Source: Penelope pileata (lineage: Eukaryota; Chordata; Aves; Galliformes; Cracidae). From it: a DNA stretch of 64,000 bases. Both the position numbers and the translations under genes were made by a program. The stretch spans positions 415,708 to 479,707 of the forward strand of contig WBMW01001308.1 of assembly GCA_013396635.1 (NCBI GenBank). The letters run 5' to 3'. The notes beneath the pieces are model-generated. The model worked only from the letters and a program-made list of their open reading frames with translations. It was not told the origin of the DNA and did not search any database. Of the stretch, positions 36,982 to 49,848 are shown one piece after another. Position 1 is the stretch's first letter; each line of letters begins with the position of its first letter.

Positions 36982-38769
36982 GTCACGGCTTGATATGGAG
37001 CAGATGGTATCTACCCCTATCTTCACTTCCTGTGTGTGACCTCCAAATGCTGCAGATTCGGTCCCTGCCTGATGAGGTTCACGATTCCACTGCCATGGTG
37101 TGGAGGCACTGCCAGTGTTGTACATTATCTAGTAGGCATCGGTTCTGTGAGTAGAAAATTACAGCTGTGATTTTTATTATCACTTTACCACAACCTCTTT
37201 TTCTGTGATTCATATTGCCTTAAGAGATTAGTTTTCTTTACCATTTAACCTCTCTCAATATTGCTGCCTGAACCAAATTTATGTCTAGGATAAAGCTATG
37301 TCCTCCTTTTATTGAATCCAGGTACTTTTCATAATGAAACTAAGGTCATGTGATCTTTGATTGTGGTACTTTGAATTCTTTATTGAAAATGTATATTATA
37401 TATTTTTATGACATTAATTAAATGTCTCAAAATAAATGACAACATAAAAAATAATTAATGTTCCTGTTTGGCTCATTATCTCTTTGGGTTTGATTTGTGT
37501 TCAGAGAGCTGGAAACTCATCTGACCTACATAGATTTAGATGTTTAGGAGCACTGCCTCATGGCAAAATTTGGGACTGAAGAGAGAGGGCTGTTTCATGA
37601 GTAGGGTACTGTATTTTTTTATTTGCTTGCCAGCTCCTTGGGTAAATTGCATTCTCATCTATACAGGATGTTATTCCACCTTCATCACCACAGAGTATCT
37701 GAGTGCCTTCCAGCTAAGCATTATGTGATCCAGCTAACATCTGCCACGCTCATTCTCTCTTTCATCCTTACCCAAGCGTGTGCATGTTTTGTTGTTGGTT
37801 TTAGATCTACATGCTGCCATGTGTCAGCGTTACAGAAAGTCATATGTGCATCAAACACTCTTCTAAATAACCTGCATATTGATCTTGCAATATCCCTCTG
37901 GTTTATGGCCTGAGATTCAGAAAGCTGAAATAGGGGTTTGAAGTTATTGTAATCTTGCAAGACAGAAATAATTATAGAAACCATCAGGATTTCATTACCT
38001 TTATGTATATTTTTATATTATTCCAGAATCTTGGAGATCTTTAACCGTGAATTAGATCATTTGTACTAAAAGCTGTACAGTCTGTACTTTCAAATCATTT
38101 ACAATGTAATTATAAGACAACAGATCTTGTCTTTTGATACATCAAACTGTCTTATCACAGAAAAAAGGATGCAATCTCCTATTTAATCTCATAGAGAATT
38201 TCTGAATGCCTGCTAAATTTCTGTTTAGTCTTACAGATCATTTCTATATAGGTATTATTAGCATTGTTTTTATTATTATTTATAATAATAATGTGCCACA
38301 TCAACACACTGAGTGATGCTCAAGAGGCGTTTTAAAACTCTTTCTGGTGCAGGGCAGGCAGGTCAGGTGCTGTTCAGATTCCAGCTCAAGCTCTGCTTAG
38401 AGCTTCCTGAGAGGAACCATCTGATGAAGTATTGCAGTGGAATATGGAAATGCTTGAAAGTCAAGTTCAGTGTTAGAGGACGATTGACATTTATTGACTT
38501 CCTGCACCATCTAGTGGGGATTAAAATTAATTGCTTTTGTTTTATGAAGACTCTAAACTGTTCAGGATGCCCATGGTTTTCTCCCACGGGCACTGGGAAG
38601 GACTCTGGAGGACTCAATTTTCGTCATCCTTTGCACAATGGGATGAGGCTTCCCTGGGGCCATCAGCGCCACCAGAGACAGCGTACAACTGTTGCTAGAG
38701 CACGTTGCAAAAAGCGACACTTAGGAGTCAATCCACCTGAACTAAGGCTAAATGGAGCAATGGGGAGTA
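36982..38769. other. intergenic, no gene recognised
   Basis: AT-rich DNA between the CR1 copy and the minisatellite. It includes an AT-only imperfect palindrome at about 38266-38291 built from TTA and TAA units. A 158-codon open frame on the plus strand (38313-38789) runs up to the minisatellite but has no recognisable domain. Confidence 0.6.
38504..38517 (-). promoter_or_regulatory. possible CTCF site
   Basis: The minus strand reads CCACTAGATGGTGC, matching the vertebrate CTCF core CCASYAGRKGGC at 11 of 12 positions. A few matches of this quality are expected by chance in 64 kb on both strands, so this is a weak call. It lies about 250 bp before the 35-bp minisatellite. Confidence 0.25.
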
Positions 38770-38906
38770 CAGGCCTCGTGGAGCACTAATGGTAGGCGTT
38801 TGAGCAGGCCTTGAGAAGTACAGCAGGTGGACCACTGAGCAGGCCTCAAGGAACGTTACTGGTGGATCATTGAGCAGGCCTCAAGAACTACTGGTGGGCC
38901 ATTGAG
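38770..38906. repeat. 35-bp minisatellite, 4 diverged copies
   Basis: Four consecutive units start with caggcct and end with tgag or ttgag: 38770-38804, 38805-38839, 38840-38874 and 38875-38906. The first three are exactly 35 bases and the fourth is 32 after a small deletion. Units share the frame caggcct, then a variable middle, then ggtgg (or ggtagg) and an ending gag. They differ clearly from one another, so the array is old. It lies in unannotated upstream flank. Confidence 0.85.
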
Positions 38907-39644
38907 CTGTGGGCATGCACAGGACCTTGGAGCCAGCCAGATATCTGGGCCACAGGAGGCAGAGAGGGCCGTGATAACCTAGGGAAAATATCCACAAGTG
39001 GTTCTGGTAAGATCTTGTTGGGGTTGGGGCATTGGGATGAATTTCAAGAGATCTGTGTTTGATGCTTCCCTCTCTCACATGACCTGGTCTGAGTTACAGC
39101 TCCGAGGCTCTCCTGTTCTCATTAAACATTAAAATTTTCAGGCTGCCCAGAGGAGGAGCCAAGAGCTGAGCCTGCAGGTGGAAGCAAAAATCACTGCTGT
39201 AACCTTAATAAAAGGCATTTCCTTGAACATAATTTGCTTAATTATCAGTGAATGGGATGCCATTAGGTGATTACACTCCTAATTTTCTACTCAGGAAACA
39301 GCAGCCAGTTTTTTTCTGTTGCTGAGCAACAGCTATGCTTTGAAATTTGGTTAAAGTGGAAAGTGGAAAACAATTTTAAACAGATATGAGATCACTACAG
39401 AGGCAACCCTAATTGCTATAAACAGCCAGAATGTTGAAAAATCCCACCTACAGAATATGGTTTATGAATTAAAAAATTGTCCAGGCTAACTGAAAGGGAA
39501 GAATATACAGAAAACCTTGACGGAGAAAGGGCTCTTCTCCTCCAAGAAAGAGCTCTGATTATTTTCAAATGATTGTGATTGTTATTTCTGATGTAGTCCT
39601 TGTTCTGTCAGTGAATTAACCTTCACTTGAGCTGTGTGGTGGAC

Positions 39645-39678
39645 ATGTATGCATGTATCCATACATGTATACATACAT
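39645..39678. repeat. imperfect inverted repeat of ATGTAT/ATACAT units
   Basis: A 14-base arm atgtatgcatgtat is followed by a two-base loop and a right arm of ATACAT units that can pair with it with one interruption. It is low-complexity ATGT repeat DNA able to form a hairpin or cruciform. No function is implied. Confidence 0.6.
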
Positions 39679-41468
39679 CATTAGAGCAACAACAAAAAGC
39701 ACTCTCTGTCTGGGAAATCTTCATGTCACAGGCTGGAAAATGTTCTTTACGTCCAGTGTTGTCCCACTCAAATGCTTATCTTGACCTGTCATTTTGGCAG
39801 ATTTTGTTCCGAGTAAGAGGGACCAAGTGGGTTTTAAATACTGTGCGTGTGGTTTGGATGCTCTGCTCTGGCTTCTCTTGTATAAGGTAGCGAGCAGTAA
39901 GTTGACCACTGGGGAGTTGGGCCCTACAGAGGCATCAGTCTGAGACCTTTCTCTCTCTCCTTCAGAAGGCCCCCGCAATACATATGAGATGTATGGTGAC
40001 ATTGACTCTTTCCTGGCTTTGGTCACCTTTGTAGCATAATAGAAATCAGAAAAGATAAAAGACCTGGCTGTGCTGTATTCTTTGATTTCTCCTTCATAGC
40101 ATAGTATTCCAGTTTTCCAACATGAATTTCACTCTAGCAAGAATATCACTCTGTTATTGCCATAACATTGATGCTGTTTCCTACATTACAGTGGCAGAAC
40201 TTTCTATGCTTTTGCCTTAAGCTTTTTTTCCCTTATTAATTTTGGGTTGATACTGCTGGTCGCTGCAGGCTCAGACACCTGCTTCACTGCTTTGTCTCCA
40301 GGTTTGGAAAGTTCTCAGTTGCCTTGCTCTGATTTTGATGTGAGAGAGGCAACTGGTATGTGAAGGTTGTTACTGTACTGCAGTCTGAAAATAGACGTTC
40401 CAGCTGCCACGCTGCTGCTGTTCAGACACAACCAGTATGACTGTGCTAAAATAGCCACAGCCTTTTCTTAAAATAGCCCACACTGCAACGTGTCAGAGCA
40501 AATGTGTTCCTTAAAGATGCTCCTGCATTCACACTGATAACTACAACATTTCCTAGCTTAAAGTAATTATAAAGCTGATCAAGAAGGTTATATATCTCTC
40601 CACACCCAGAAGGAAAAGGGCCTCCCACCAGAGAGGTGTGCAGTTGTATTTCTCAGTGTTTGAATTGCCAAGACTGCAACACACGTTGAAATGTCTGTCT
40701 CCCTAGACCTGCCAATGAAGTCTAGCCTAGGGGTCTTGCTTCCTTGGTACTGACAGCTGTCTGCTAACACACTTCCAAAGGCTGTTGTCCCCTGCCTCAA
40801 TGAGGACAGCAAGTTTTAAGTCTACTCTTCATGGTTTTAAGTCTTCACATGTGTTAAGAAGCTGCCTAGCAAAACTTCTTAGCATAGAGTCTAGTTTAAA
40901 TTGGCATTTCTGAACATTCATATCTATATTAACTGAGAAGAAAAAAGGAACGTCAGCAATTTTTTGGTGAATATTCTATTGTGTTCTCCTTTTTTTTTCT
41001 TTTTTTATGATTTTTTTTTCTTGACAGAACATCCTTTAGTTGTGTCAGTTGCTTTGATGGGCCTGGCAGAATTGCAAACAGAAATGACTGCAGTTTCTGT
41101 GCTGAGTATGTAGAAACAGAAATTCTGTGAATATCTTTCTTTAAAAACTGGCTTTGAGGATGTGCTTTAATTTTGGGAAGCTTTTTGGCATTTTTTTTGC
41201 CCATTGATTTCCAAAGTAGTGCTTAGCCTTAATGTACCTGTCCCGCCGGCACCCACAGACCTTGCCTTCTTTGGTTCACGGTTTGATTCTGATCACAAAT
41301 ACAGAAAAAGCCGTTCTGAAACTTGGATGGGTGTTAATAACTAATGGGACCCCAACAAATCGTCTGAAATGCAAAGGTGGGTCAGATGAATGGTTTGTAT
41401 AAAAGTAACTCCCGGTGAACCATCAGGTGGGAATTAAAATTTAATTTAGAATGTACTATCACTGCTGC

Positions 41469-41483
41469 GGTGGTGGTGGTGGT
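41469..41483. repeat. (GGT)5 microsatellite
   Basis: Five GGT units on the plus strand in unannotated DNA. Confidence 0.85.
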
Positions 41484-42320
41484 GATTTACTTGATTGACT
41501 GCTGGTTTCTTTCACCTTTGCGAGCCTTAGGTTTTTACTATCTGAGGAAATTAAGGCTGAATTGCAGCAGGAAATTCCTTGTACCCAGGTGTTTCTGGTT
41601 ATCCGATGAATAACTCAGCTAGTGGGGAGGCAAGGATTAGGATGGGATGGTTTGGAATCTAAATGATTCTCATTGCTCAGTACCACACATTGACATTCTG
41701 GCAGCTGCTGTGTTTGTTCTCAGTCAAGGACGGGAAAATCCTACTGAGCTAAGTAACAGGTCCAGCAAGCAGTGGTAATTTCATTGTTCTTTTTCAATAG
41801 TTAGGGTGAAAATCTAGTTTTATAGAGTTGTCCTGATTTAATGGACTGAATTTTTTTTAAAAAATACTCTATTGAGTTCTGTTAGTTGTGATTTGAGTTG
41901 CATTAATAATACGGCTTCATCTCCTACTGCTCCCACTCTCCAGCCTGACTCGTGCTTATTTTTCCTCCCAGATGCACACAGACTGTCTGGGAGTTGGGTT
42001 GGGCCCTGGTCAGCTGGAAGGCCTCCAAGAGGCTGAGCTGTGCTTTTGTGAATACACACAGCCAAAGTCACTAATTTACTGCTAATTCACTGACTGAGGA
42101 CCCTCTGCTGGGCATGGGTGTTGATGATACCCACAGTGCTAAATTATGTCATTCCAGGTTAAGAACGCAGAGGTAAACTGTCTTCATTAGGGTAGAGTTC
42201 AGCAGATAGTTTGAGAGTGGCCGCCACTGAGATAAGGGCAAGTGCTCTGCTGATGGCAGACAAGGGCCTGGGGACAGGGAAGTACAGGGCCAAAGCACAG
42301 GGCTCTGTCTGCTCTAATTC

Positions 42321-42405
42321 ATCGCCCATGGGGTTAAGATTTGCCCATGGAGTGAAGTTTGCCCCTGGATGAGGTTTGCCCATGCGTTAGATTTGCCTGT
42401 GCTCT
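42321..42405. repeat. degenerate 17-bp tandem repeat, about 5 units
   Basis: Successive segments share a core of ttgccc followed by atgg or a near variant, spaced about 17 bases apart, for example agatttgcccatggagtg, agtttgcccctggatg and ggtttgcccatgcgtt. Copies are clearly diverged. The unit boundaries are approximate. Confidence 0.5.
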
Positions 42406-42554
42406 GTGTGACCCATTCCTGGGGTACACTAAGGTTACCCAAACACAGGCTTTACCTCCTGCCCTGGAACCCATTGCCTTCAGTGGTGAGACCTCGGTCC
42501 AGAGATCACTCTGCAGGAGGGACAGTCAGGAAAATACCTCCCAGATCCCCCATA

Positions 42555-42600
42555 CACTTCTCAAAACATAAATTAAGCACTTCTCAAAACATAAATTAAG
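42555..42600. repeat. 23-bp perfect tandem duplication (2 copies)
   Basis: A 23-base unit beginning cacttctcaaaacat and ending aaattaag is present at 42555-42577 and again at 42578-42600 with no difference. It is a recent local duplication or a sequencing artefact. Confidence 0.95.
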
Positions 42601-44390
42601 CTTCATCCCCATTTCAACTTCATGCGAGAAATAAAGAGATTAAAAGAAATAGAAAAGTCATTTCTGGCCCCAAAGCTGAGGAAATGATACTTCATTTACC
42701 ACAAGTAAATCTGAACAGCTGGACCTGCAAGACTGCTGTGGATGTGCAGGCTGGCAGCCTGGCTTGTAAAAGAAACAGAGAGCAAGCAAGCTACAGGATT
42801 ATTTCCCTCAGCCTTCAAAGCTCTAATTCCTACAGACCCCTGGGCTTGGCTGCATTGTCAGAGCTAAGTGGATGGAAGCAGGATCGTTTCCCTTAAGCAG
42901 TCATTAAGGAAAATGACTTCAGATTATTATGGGTTTCAGGTACAGTTGCAGCAGCCTAATGGAGTGATAACCAGTCACATCTTCCCGCACTGCGCAAGCG
43001 GACTCAGCCCTGGGTTTGTAAAACACCAGCAGCCCTGCAGATCCCCAGAGCTATCAGCTCTCCTCCCTGGTGCCACAAACTGCAAACGAAATAGTCCCAG
43101 AATGGAGGAGAATAATGTTATGCAAACCACCCTGGGTGCCAAATGGAAATGTAATTTGCAGGCATGTGTCAGCAGAGAAAGTCCTTTCCTACAGGAGAAG
43201 AAATCCAAGCAGCCACATGGAAATACTTTAACTCAGCATTAGCCATCAGAGGAGATGGCTGTTGCAGAGCATGGGAGCCAGGTAATTTGGTTCTGAACTT
43301 TAAATACGTGCAATGCCAAGAAATTTTAGGGGATGTGGAATGCAGCATTGCAGAGTCAGGAAGGGAACTGGAGCAAAGCTTTTGCTGAGCTGATTGATCC
43401 ATTCATTGGAGCTACAGCACGATACTCAGACCGAGAGCTGGCTTCATAAAACCTGCTCACTCTACTCTTTATCTCCTGGTCGTGAGACACAAACAGAGCC
43501 TGGGGGCTGTCACCCTCCCCACCTGTTTTTGAGCTGAAGGATGCAGCTGATACCCATACCTGTGCCAATCCCAGGCTTCAGTGCTTCCTCCCTCCCTCCC
43601 ATGTCCCTCTGAAATCCAAATAGCTCCAGGGTAGGTTGATTTTTCCACTCTGTTCCAGGTCTAATTTCTCTTTCAAACTAGTACCGTATATCTTTCCCCA
43701 CCTCCCACTTGTCACTTTATGGCTTGCTGGATCTGTTTCCTTTAATGCTTGAAAATATACAGTTAAAATCACCTTAAAATTTACTAATATGCCTTTTTAT
43801 TTGAAAGGCTTATTTCCCTGAAAGGCTTTCCCAGTCTTATATGAGGGCATGCTCTCTAATATTAAATATTTTTTTTTTAAAAATGGGTGCACATCTGTTT
43901 GATATTTAACTCGAAACAAATGGTGAGAGTGGAGAACATGAGCAAAATTACGCTTTAGATAGCTATAAAAGGTCATTTTTGCTTTAAACTACAAAGGATG
44001 AATAGGGGCATATGACACACATAATAAAGGCGGAGATAGGTTTAAAATGCCCTCAGGCTGTGCTGAGGTCAGCTGCTAGCTTACAAGAAAAGACACATTT
44101 TACCCTTCATGTTTTCTGCCACCCAAAAGTCTGGAGAAGCAAGCAGGGTTCTGCGTGCGAGGAGGGTCGCTCAATCCCCACTTTGAAACACATCATATTT
44201 TCCTCCATCTTTTTCCAACTGGATACTGAACACTTAAACCCGATAGCTGAATAACTGGCCCTGATCTAACCCCTCTTCTTCCCTGCTGAATATTGGAGAA
44301 GGGTTTCACTTGTCGTGCTGAAGGAGCCATTGCTTGTGCCCTGCTGTACACTGAGAAATTCCTCACTCCCTGATTTGCCACAAATGTGTG

Positions 44391-44406
44391 CGCTGCCATC
44401 TGGTGA
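44391..44406 (-). promoter_or_regulatory. possible CTCF site
   Basis: The minus strand reads TCACCAGATGGCAGCG. It matches the CTCF core CCASYAGRKGGCR at all but the first position and includes the favourable GCAG extension. It has the same orientation as the candidate at 38504. Chance matches of this quality are expected, so confidence is low. Confidence 0.3.
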
Positions 44407-45409
44407 GGACAGAAGGGTTTGATGGAGACAGAAAGCAAGCGCAGAGCTTTGGGATGATTCTGCCACCCCAAAGTGGTGCCAGCACCACGATGCCGAACTG
44501 CAGATCTGACATTGGCTTCTGGCTGCGGGTTCAGCCTGTGCTGGGCTTTCTGGACAGGGCTTGATCGGAAGCCATCAAGCTTCCCTGAGCAGTCTCTGTG
44601 AATTTTCTGGGGGAAATGAAGTGGGAAATGAGCCATTTCTCATTTAGCCCTGGCACAGTCCCAAACCAATGGGAGCAGATGAGATTTCCAATAAAACCCT
44701 CTTGAAAGGAGAAGGAGTGGAGAGACAAGATGCTGGCTGCAAGCTGCCTCCAGCCATCTGCTCCAGAAGCACTGGAGCTGCAGGGCAGGGCATGGCTAGC
44801 ACCTTGTCGATACACGAGAGGTGGAAACGCCAGCTAGAATTTGGTCATCAGGTGGCTTTTGTATCTGGCAGAACATCTTTTCTGCTATTAGGGAAAGCGA
44901 TTAGTGAAGAAATATGGAACAAGGAGGTCAAAACCTTACATGGAGCTCCATCTTTCTAAATCTGCAGCCAGGCTTGTTTGAAGCCTTGTCCTCATTTCTG
45001 TGCTGAAGGGGCAAATTTTGAGTCTTACTCTTTCTTTGTAAAATAATGCTGCTTTTGAGCAGGGTCCCCCAAATGCACACATAGGTCATTTATCCTGCAG
45101 GGAGTTGTTCGTGTCCTGTCAGGGGACCAATCTGCAAATAATGAGATATTTTTACATCTTAGACATGAGATATGTGTGCACATTTAAAACATTTGGAGCA
45201 GAAACTTGGTGTATTTTCTGAGCATTACCAAGCTTTGTACTCCAATCTGCAATCGCTAGAAAGCAAATTGTCCGTAGCTCCATCCCATAACACGTAGGGT
45301 ATTAATGGGAACCAGGTATCCTCCTTCAAAGGAACAGGAACATCAAGAATCATATCTGTTTCTCATGTTCGAGAAAGCATTTCACAGTTTTAATGATTAT
45401 TCAAAGGGA

Positions 45410-45421
45410 AAAAAAAAAAAA
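45410..45421. repeat. A12 homopolymer
   Basis: A run of 12 A on the plus strand with no recognised element next to it. Confidence 0.8.
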
Positions 45422-46012
45422 GGTGGACAATAAATTCAGGAGCTAGCTCGGTTACAGAGAGTTACAAACACATCCTCTGGCTGAAATGTGCCTTAGGAAA
45501 GCGTGATGTGCCACGCTTTGTCCTACGGGGCACACGGGCTTCCAGCTGCCAGCACGAGGGCATGCTGGCAAGGATCCGACCCAGCTGCCTTGGTTACAGT
45601 GCCATTGTAAACTTTATTTCTTATGCTCAGCGTGTACTGAGAGTGATCCCTTTGTTCCATATGGCTTCCATATAGTGACACTGCATCCTGTGTAGGAGAG
45701 GTCAAGGAGTGGATTATCAGCAAGTGTTTCAAGTCAAGAATGAAGGGAGCTGGCAGGGCAAATCTGCACAAAGCCTGCTCTGTGCTTCTCATCGGTGCAG
45801 TGACCTCGGGGTTTCGGTGCCTGTGCGTCCCCCCCTTCTCCCTTCATGTGCTGAGCACAGCACGGGCTAACGTGTTAGCACGGCATTTCCCTGGCAGGAT
45901 TTTAGAGGCAGAAAGAGAACAAAAGCGATGAAAGCTTGGCTGAAATGTGTAACTGTGAGCAAGCAGGCTTGTAAGCCAGGGAGCAAGAGCAGCACCAGGA
46001 GGGATTGCCTCA

Positions 46013-46060
46013 CATCCCCATCCCATCTCCATCCCCATCCCCATCCCATCTCCTCCCCAT
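46013..46060. repeat. (CCATCC)n-type simple repeat
   Basis: A 48-base pyrimidine-rich simple repeat made of catcc, catccc and catctc units. The opposite strand encodes a Gly, Met and Trp rich open frame that is purely repeat-derived. Confidence 0.85.
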
Positions 46061-48930
46061 GTCTCACTGCCCAGTGCCCTTGGGTCCAGGCACAGAGCCA
46101 TGATTACTAAATGCTCCTATGAGCCTATTAGCCCTGCTCTAATTAATGGTGAGAAAGGCAAAGACTCATGGTCCTCCAGGATTCTTTTCGCCTTCCTGCT
46201 CTCAGAACACCCCCGATCCTTTGTGTGGCATCAGGAGTGACCTCTGCTTTGCAAGAGGTCACTTCCCACTGCCGTAGTTCTTGAAAACACAGTGCTGGGT
46301 CCTGGTCCTGCTCTGGTTCTGCTCCTCACCACAAATTGCTATGGGTAGTTTTGGATCAGTTTCTCCCAGATTTAGGACAGTTTGAACATAGCACGTAATA
46401 GCACGTTCCTCTTTTCTGCCTCGTGGATGGAGAAAAAAGCTTGTCAGAATCCCCACTGCCAAGGGGTATCCTCCCCAAGCCCCCACCCTGTCCTTCTTCC
46501 CCTGCCCATCCCACTCCCATCATTGCTGCCCCCTTCTGCCTCCTCCAACAGCTTTGATTTCTTTTCCAAACTCCAAAATGTTTCTTCTGTCTCTCAGAGC
46601 ACTACACCAGACATCGGTAGGTATGCAAAATTAATAACTGCATTTTAATAACTCATGACCTGTAAGACCTGAGCAATTACAAACCTCATAGGGTTATTAC
46701 CGACCAAGTAAAAATTATATTCCATTTAAACATTCCTCATATAATATCCCCACTGCAGTCAGCATTTCAAGAAAAACAGTGTTACAACTGCTGTTTCTCT
46801 GGTACCTAATGAGTTAGCTTTGGCTGCAGATCAGGAGCTTTTGACGGGTGTAGTGTACATTGACCACGCAAAGGCTGTAGATACTCTGGACCCTACCTTG
46901 TTGGTTAACGACAGAAAATCAAACCTGGGCTGGGGGAGAGCAGTCAGCTGGCTGCAGTGCTGATGAAGAAAGGGCTCTGAATTCCTGTGCTCAGTGCTCC
47001 TCTGTGAGAGCAGCATAGGGACTGGGGAGGGGCTGGAGCAGGGCTGGGGCCAGTGCTGTGTCCCCTGGCAGTGACAGGGGCACATCATCCCCGTCCCCTC
47101 TTGTAGGGCTGCAGCATCACTGCTGGGTTAGCAGCCAGCAGAGGTGGAGGGCTTTGGGCTGAGGATGGTCTGGAGAACAGTGATCCCAAGAGCCAAGAAT
47201 ACGTGACTGCTGCCATAAAAAGAGAGGCTAAGCAGAAGGATTTCAGCTTGGGAAGGAGGTGATGGAGTGGGAATAGGGCTGGGATCAGTGGAACTGTGTG
47301 TGGATAGAGAAATCAAGTAGGGGACGATTAGTCCTTTTTAATGAAAGACAAAAGGGGGGAACACACAGTGAAATTGCAGGGCGGTGGCTTTTGGACAAGC
47401 AGAATATAACCAAATCCCAGTCCTGCAGCTGAAGGCTCGAACCTCCTTCTTTTTTATGAGCCTGTGCACCAGCCCCTGACCGCTGGTTCATCTGACGTGT
47501 GACCCTTTATACACATTTTATGTGCTTCTGATTTTATTTCTATTTTACCATTAGTTCTCTGTTCACCCATGAAAACAGATTCTCTGTAATGTTGTGTCTC
47601 AGAAGGAACAGATGTCAGAAACAAACCCAGAAAATTCTTCCCTTATGCTCTATTTACACTGGATCGTCTTCTGATTTACTTTCAGCATCAATATTTCTCC
47701 GTTTTACCATAGCATTGCGCAAAAAGTAGAGGTACTGAAAGGGATGGCATCATTATGCTCCTATAAATAATGTGTTGACTCTGCTGTGTAGTACAGATAA
47801 TTTATTTGAATTAAAAAGAAATATTATTGATCTCCTCTGCCTGGTAGGTTTCAAGCTCATTTAAAACAATAAAATCTAATTTTCAGCTGAATATCTTGGA
47901 GTGTTTAACATTTCAGCTTTAATGGTGTGGCAAATGGGTCTCAGCCACTGTGCCTATCAGGTGCCTGGGAGCAATGGAAAACCCTGCTGGGGTTGTGTGT
48001 TCTGATGTGCCCAAACACCCGGGCTGCTTACACAAACATTCAGCTTGGCAGGAGAGTTAGGAGCAGAGGGAAAAATTATTTTCCCATTTCCTCTACCTTC
48101 TTCGTTAACTTTTTTTTAAGGAATTACGGAAAAATCCTTAGCAGGTGGTGTTTCACTCTGTTGCTAAAATACACGCAGTTGGTCTTCGACCCTGACACGT
48201 TGGCTCCTTTCCCATGGGCACAGCACCTGAGCGGGCTGAGGTCTCTGCAGTGTGGGGATGAGCAGAGCCATCTCCTCCTGGTCCATTGCAATGAAAATCT
48301 GGGAACTTCATGCTGAGGGGTGATTGTTGCCTTACCATGGTGCAGAAGCATAAAAATAAACACAGGAGACAGAGCAGTGCTGAAGCTAGATAGGAACATC
48401 AGTCTGCAGCAAGTATTCGATTTGCTTAATTTGAGCTAAGACTCCAGATATTTGATTTGGACTTCCTGGGTGAAACTCTTCATGTTTTTTTTTTTGCTGT
48501 TGTTGTTCAGAGATTCATGGGACTGGAAGCAGGAAGAACATGACATCAAGTACACCTCAGGTACACCTCATCTATCACAGGCCAATAAATGTTGCCCAGC
48601 TGATTTCTGCTTGAAACCTCATAACTTCCACTGTGCCAAAGCGCATCTTCCAGAACAGCGTCCTGCCCTGGTCTAAAGACCTCAAGAGAGAGAAAATCCA
48701 ATTCTGCCCTTTGTAACGTGTTAATCAGCCTCATCGCTCAGAGCACGTGCTTTGTTTCTGGTGCAATTTAGCTGCCATGCAAACAGCCCTCAGATCTTGT
48801 TAGTGCATTAGAGTTAACCAGATTGTGCTCTGGGCTGGGGGGGACCACTCCTCCATTGTTGCATTCTCATTTTCATGAAACCCTTTCCAATATTTTAGCA
48901 TCTCAAGTGTGTGATTCTTTTCTGTGTGAC

Positions 48931-48958
48931 CCTAAGATTCACAGCCTAAGATTCACAG
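48931..48958. repeat. 14-bp perfect tandem duplication (2 copies)
   Basis: The unit cctaagattcacag occurs at 48931-48944 and 48945-48958. Confidence 0.95.
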
Positions 48959-49826
48959 ATGATCTGATGGCTTCTCCAGGAACGCGTTATCTGCTCGTCG
49001 TGCTCAGACACACAGCCTGGTTCTTGGCCACAGTGTAGCTGAATCTTTAAAATTCCCATTTCTTTCTATGTCATGCCAGCATATCGAAGTCTGAAAGATC
49101 TGGAGCATTTCTTTATTGTTATTTACTGTTGTTTATTATTTCACCTCAAAAAAAGCCACCTGGTTGCTGATAATACTCGCGCTTGTTGATTCCAAAAGAA
49201 TTTGATGTTTATTTGCTATCTAAACCTCAGATTGTGAAACATAAGAATAAAATGGGAACAATTTATTTTCCAGATCAAATTTTCTCTCAGCAGGATTAAA
49301 ACTGCCACAGCAGTAAAGAGTTTACAAACTCACTAAAGAACTGTAATAACTTCCCTTCTCGCTGCCGGGTCAAGGAAAGGTAATACATGTTTCCAATCAG
49401 CTTTGAATTGAACTCAAATTGTAGGTTTTATTTCACTTTAATCCATATGTGAGTTCACGTTAAAGGTAAGAGAAATCACAGGACTGCAAACATGGAGTAG
49501 AGTTAATTAAATTCTGCAGCTCCTTCTGGAAGAGCCGCGACTCTGCGTATGCAGGAAGGTTTCAGGGTGCTTCCGAGGGTGACACGAGCCATGAGATCGC
49601 CCTGCAGGAGCAAAGTGCATTGAGAGAAACTTTACAGGATTGGGAAATACTTCTTTTTTGCTGAGCTACCCACAAATAAAGCTCTGTCTTCTCCCCTTCT
49701 TGCCGCTGCTCGAGAAATAAAAGGAAAATGCCCCAAGATGACCGGGAAACACAGCATGGCCTCAGCTCAGACCCAAACATGATCTTTCTATGAGGCAGCA
49801 AACACTGCTTTGAGAAATGAGGAACT

Positions 49827-49848
49827 CTTATTAGACCTTATTAGACCT
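49827..49848. repeat. 10-bp tandem duplication (2 copies)
   Basis: The unit cttattagac occurs twice in succession and is followed by ct. It is a minor local duplication. Confidence 0.9.

Larger units (their letters stand above)
38907..46012. other. intergenic, no gene recognised
   Basis: About 7 kb. Separate entries cover a hairpin of ATGT/ATAC units, a GGT run, a degenerate 17-bp repeat and a 23-bp tandem duplication. T-rich stretches lie at about 40988-41023. Open frames up to about 147 codons occur on both strands without recognisable domains. Confidence 0.6.

Noticed and set aside
45844..46101. Minus-strand ORF with Met-Gly-Trp repeats
   Set aside because: It is produced by the CCATCC simple repeat at 46013-46060.
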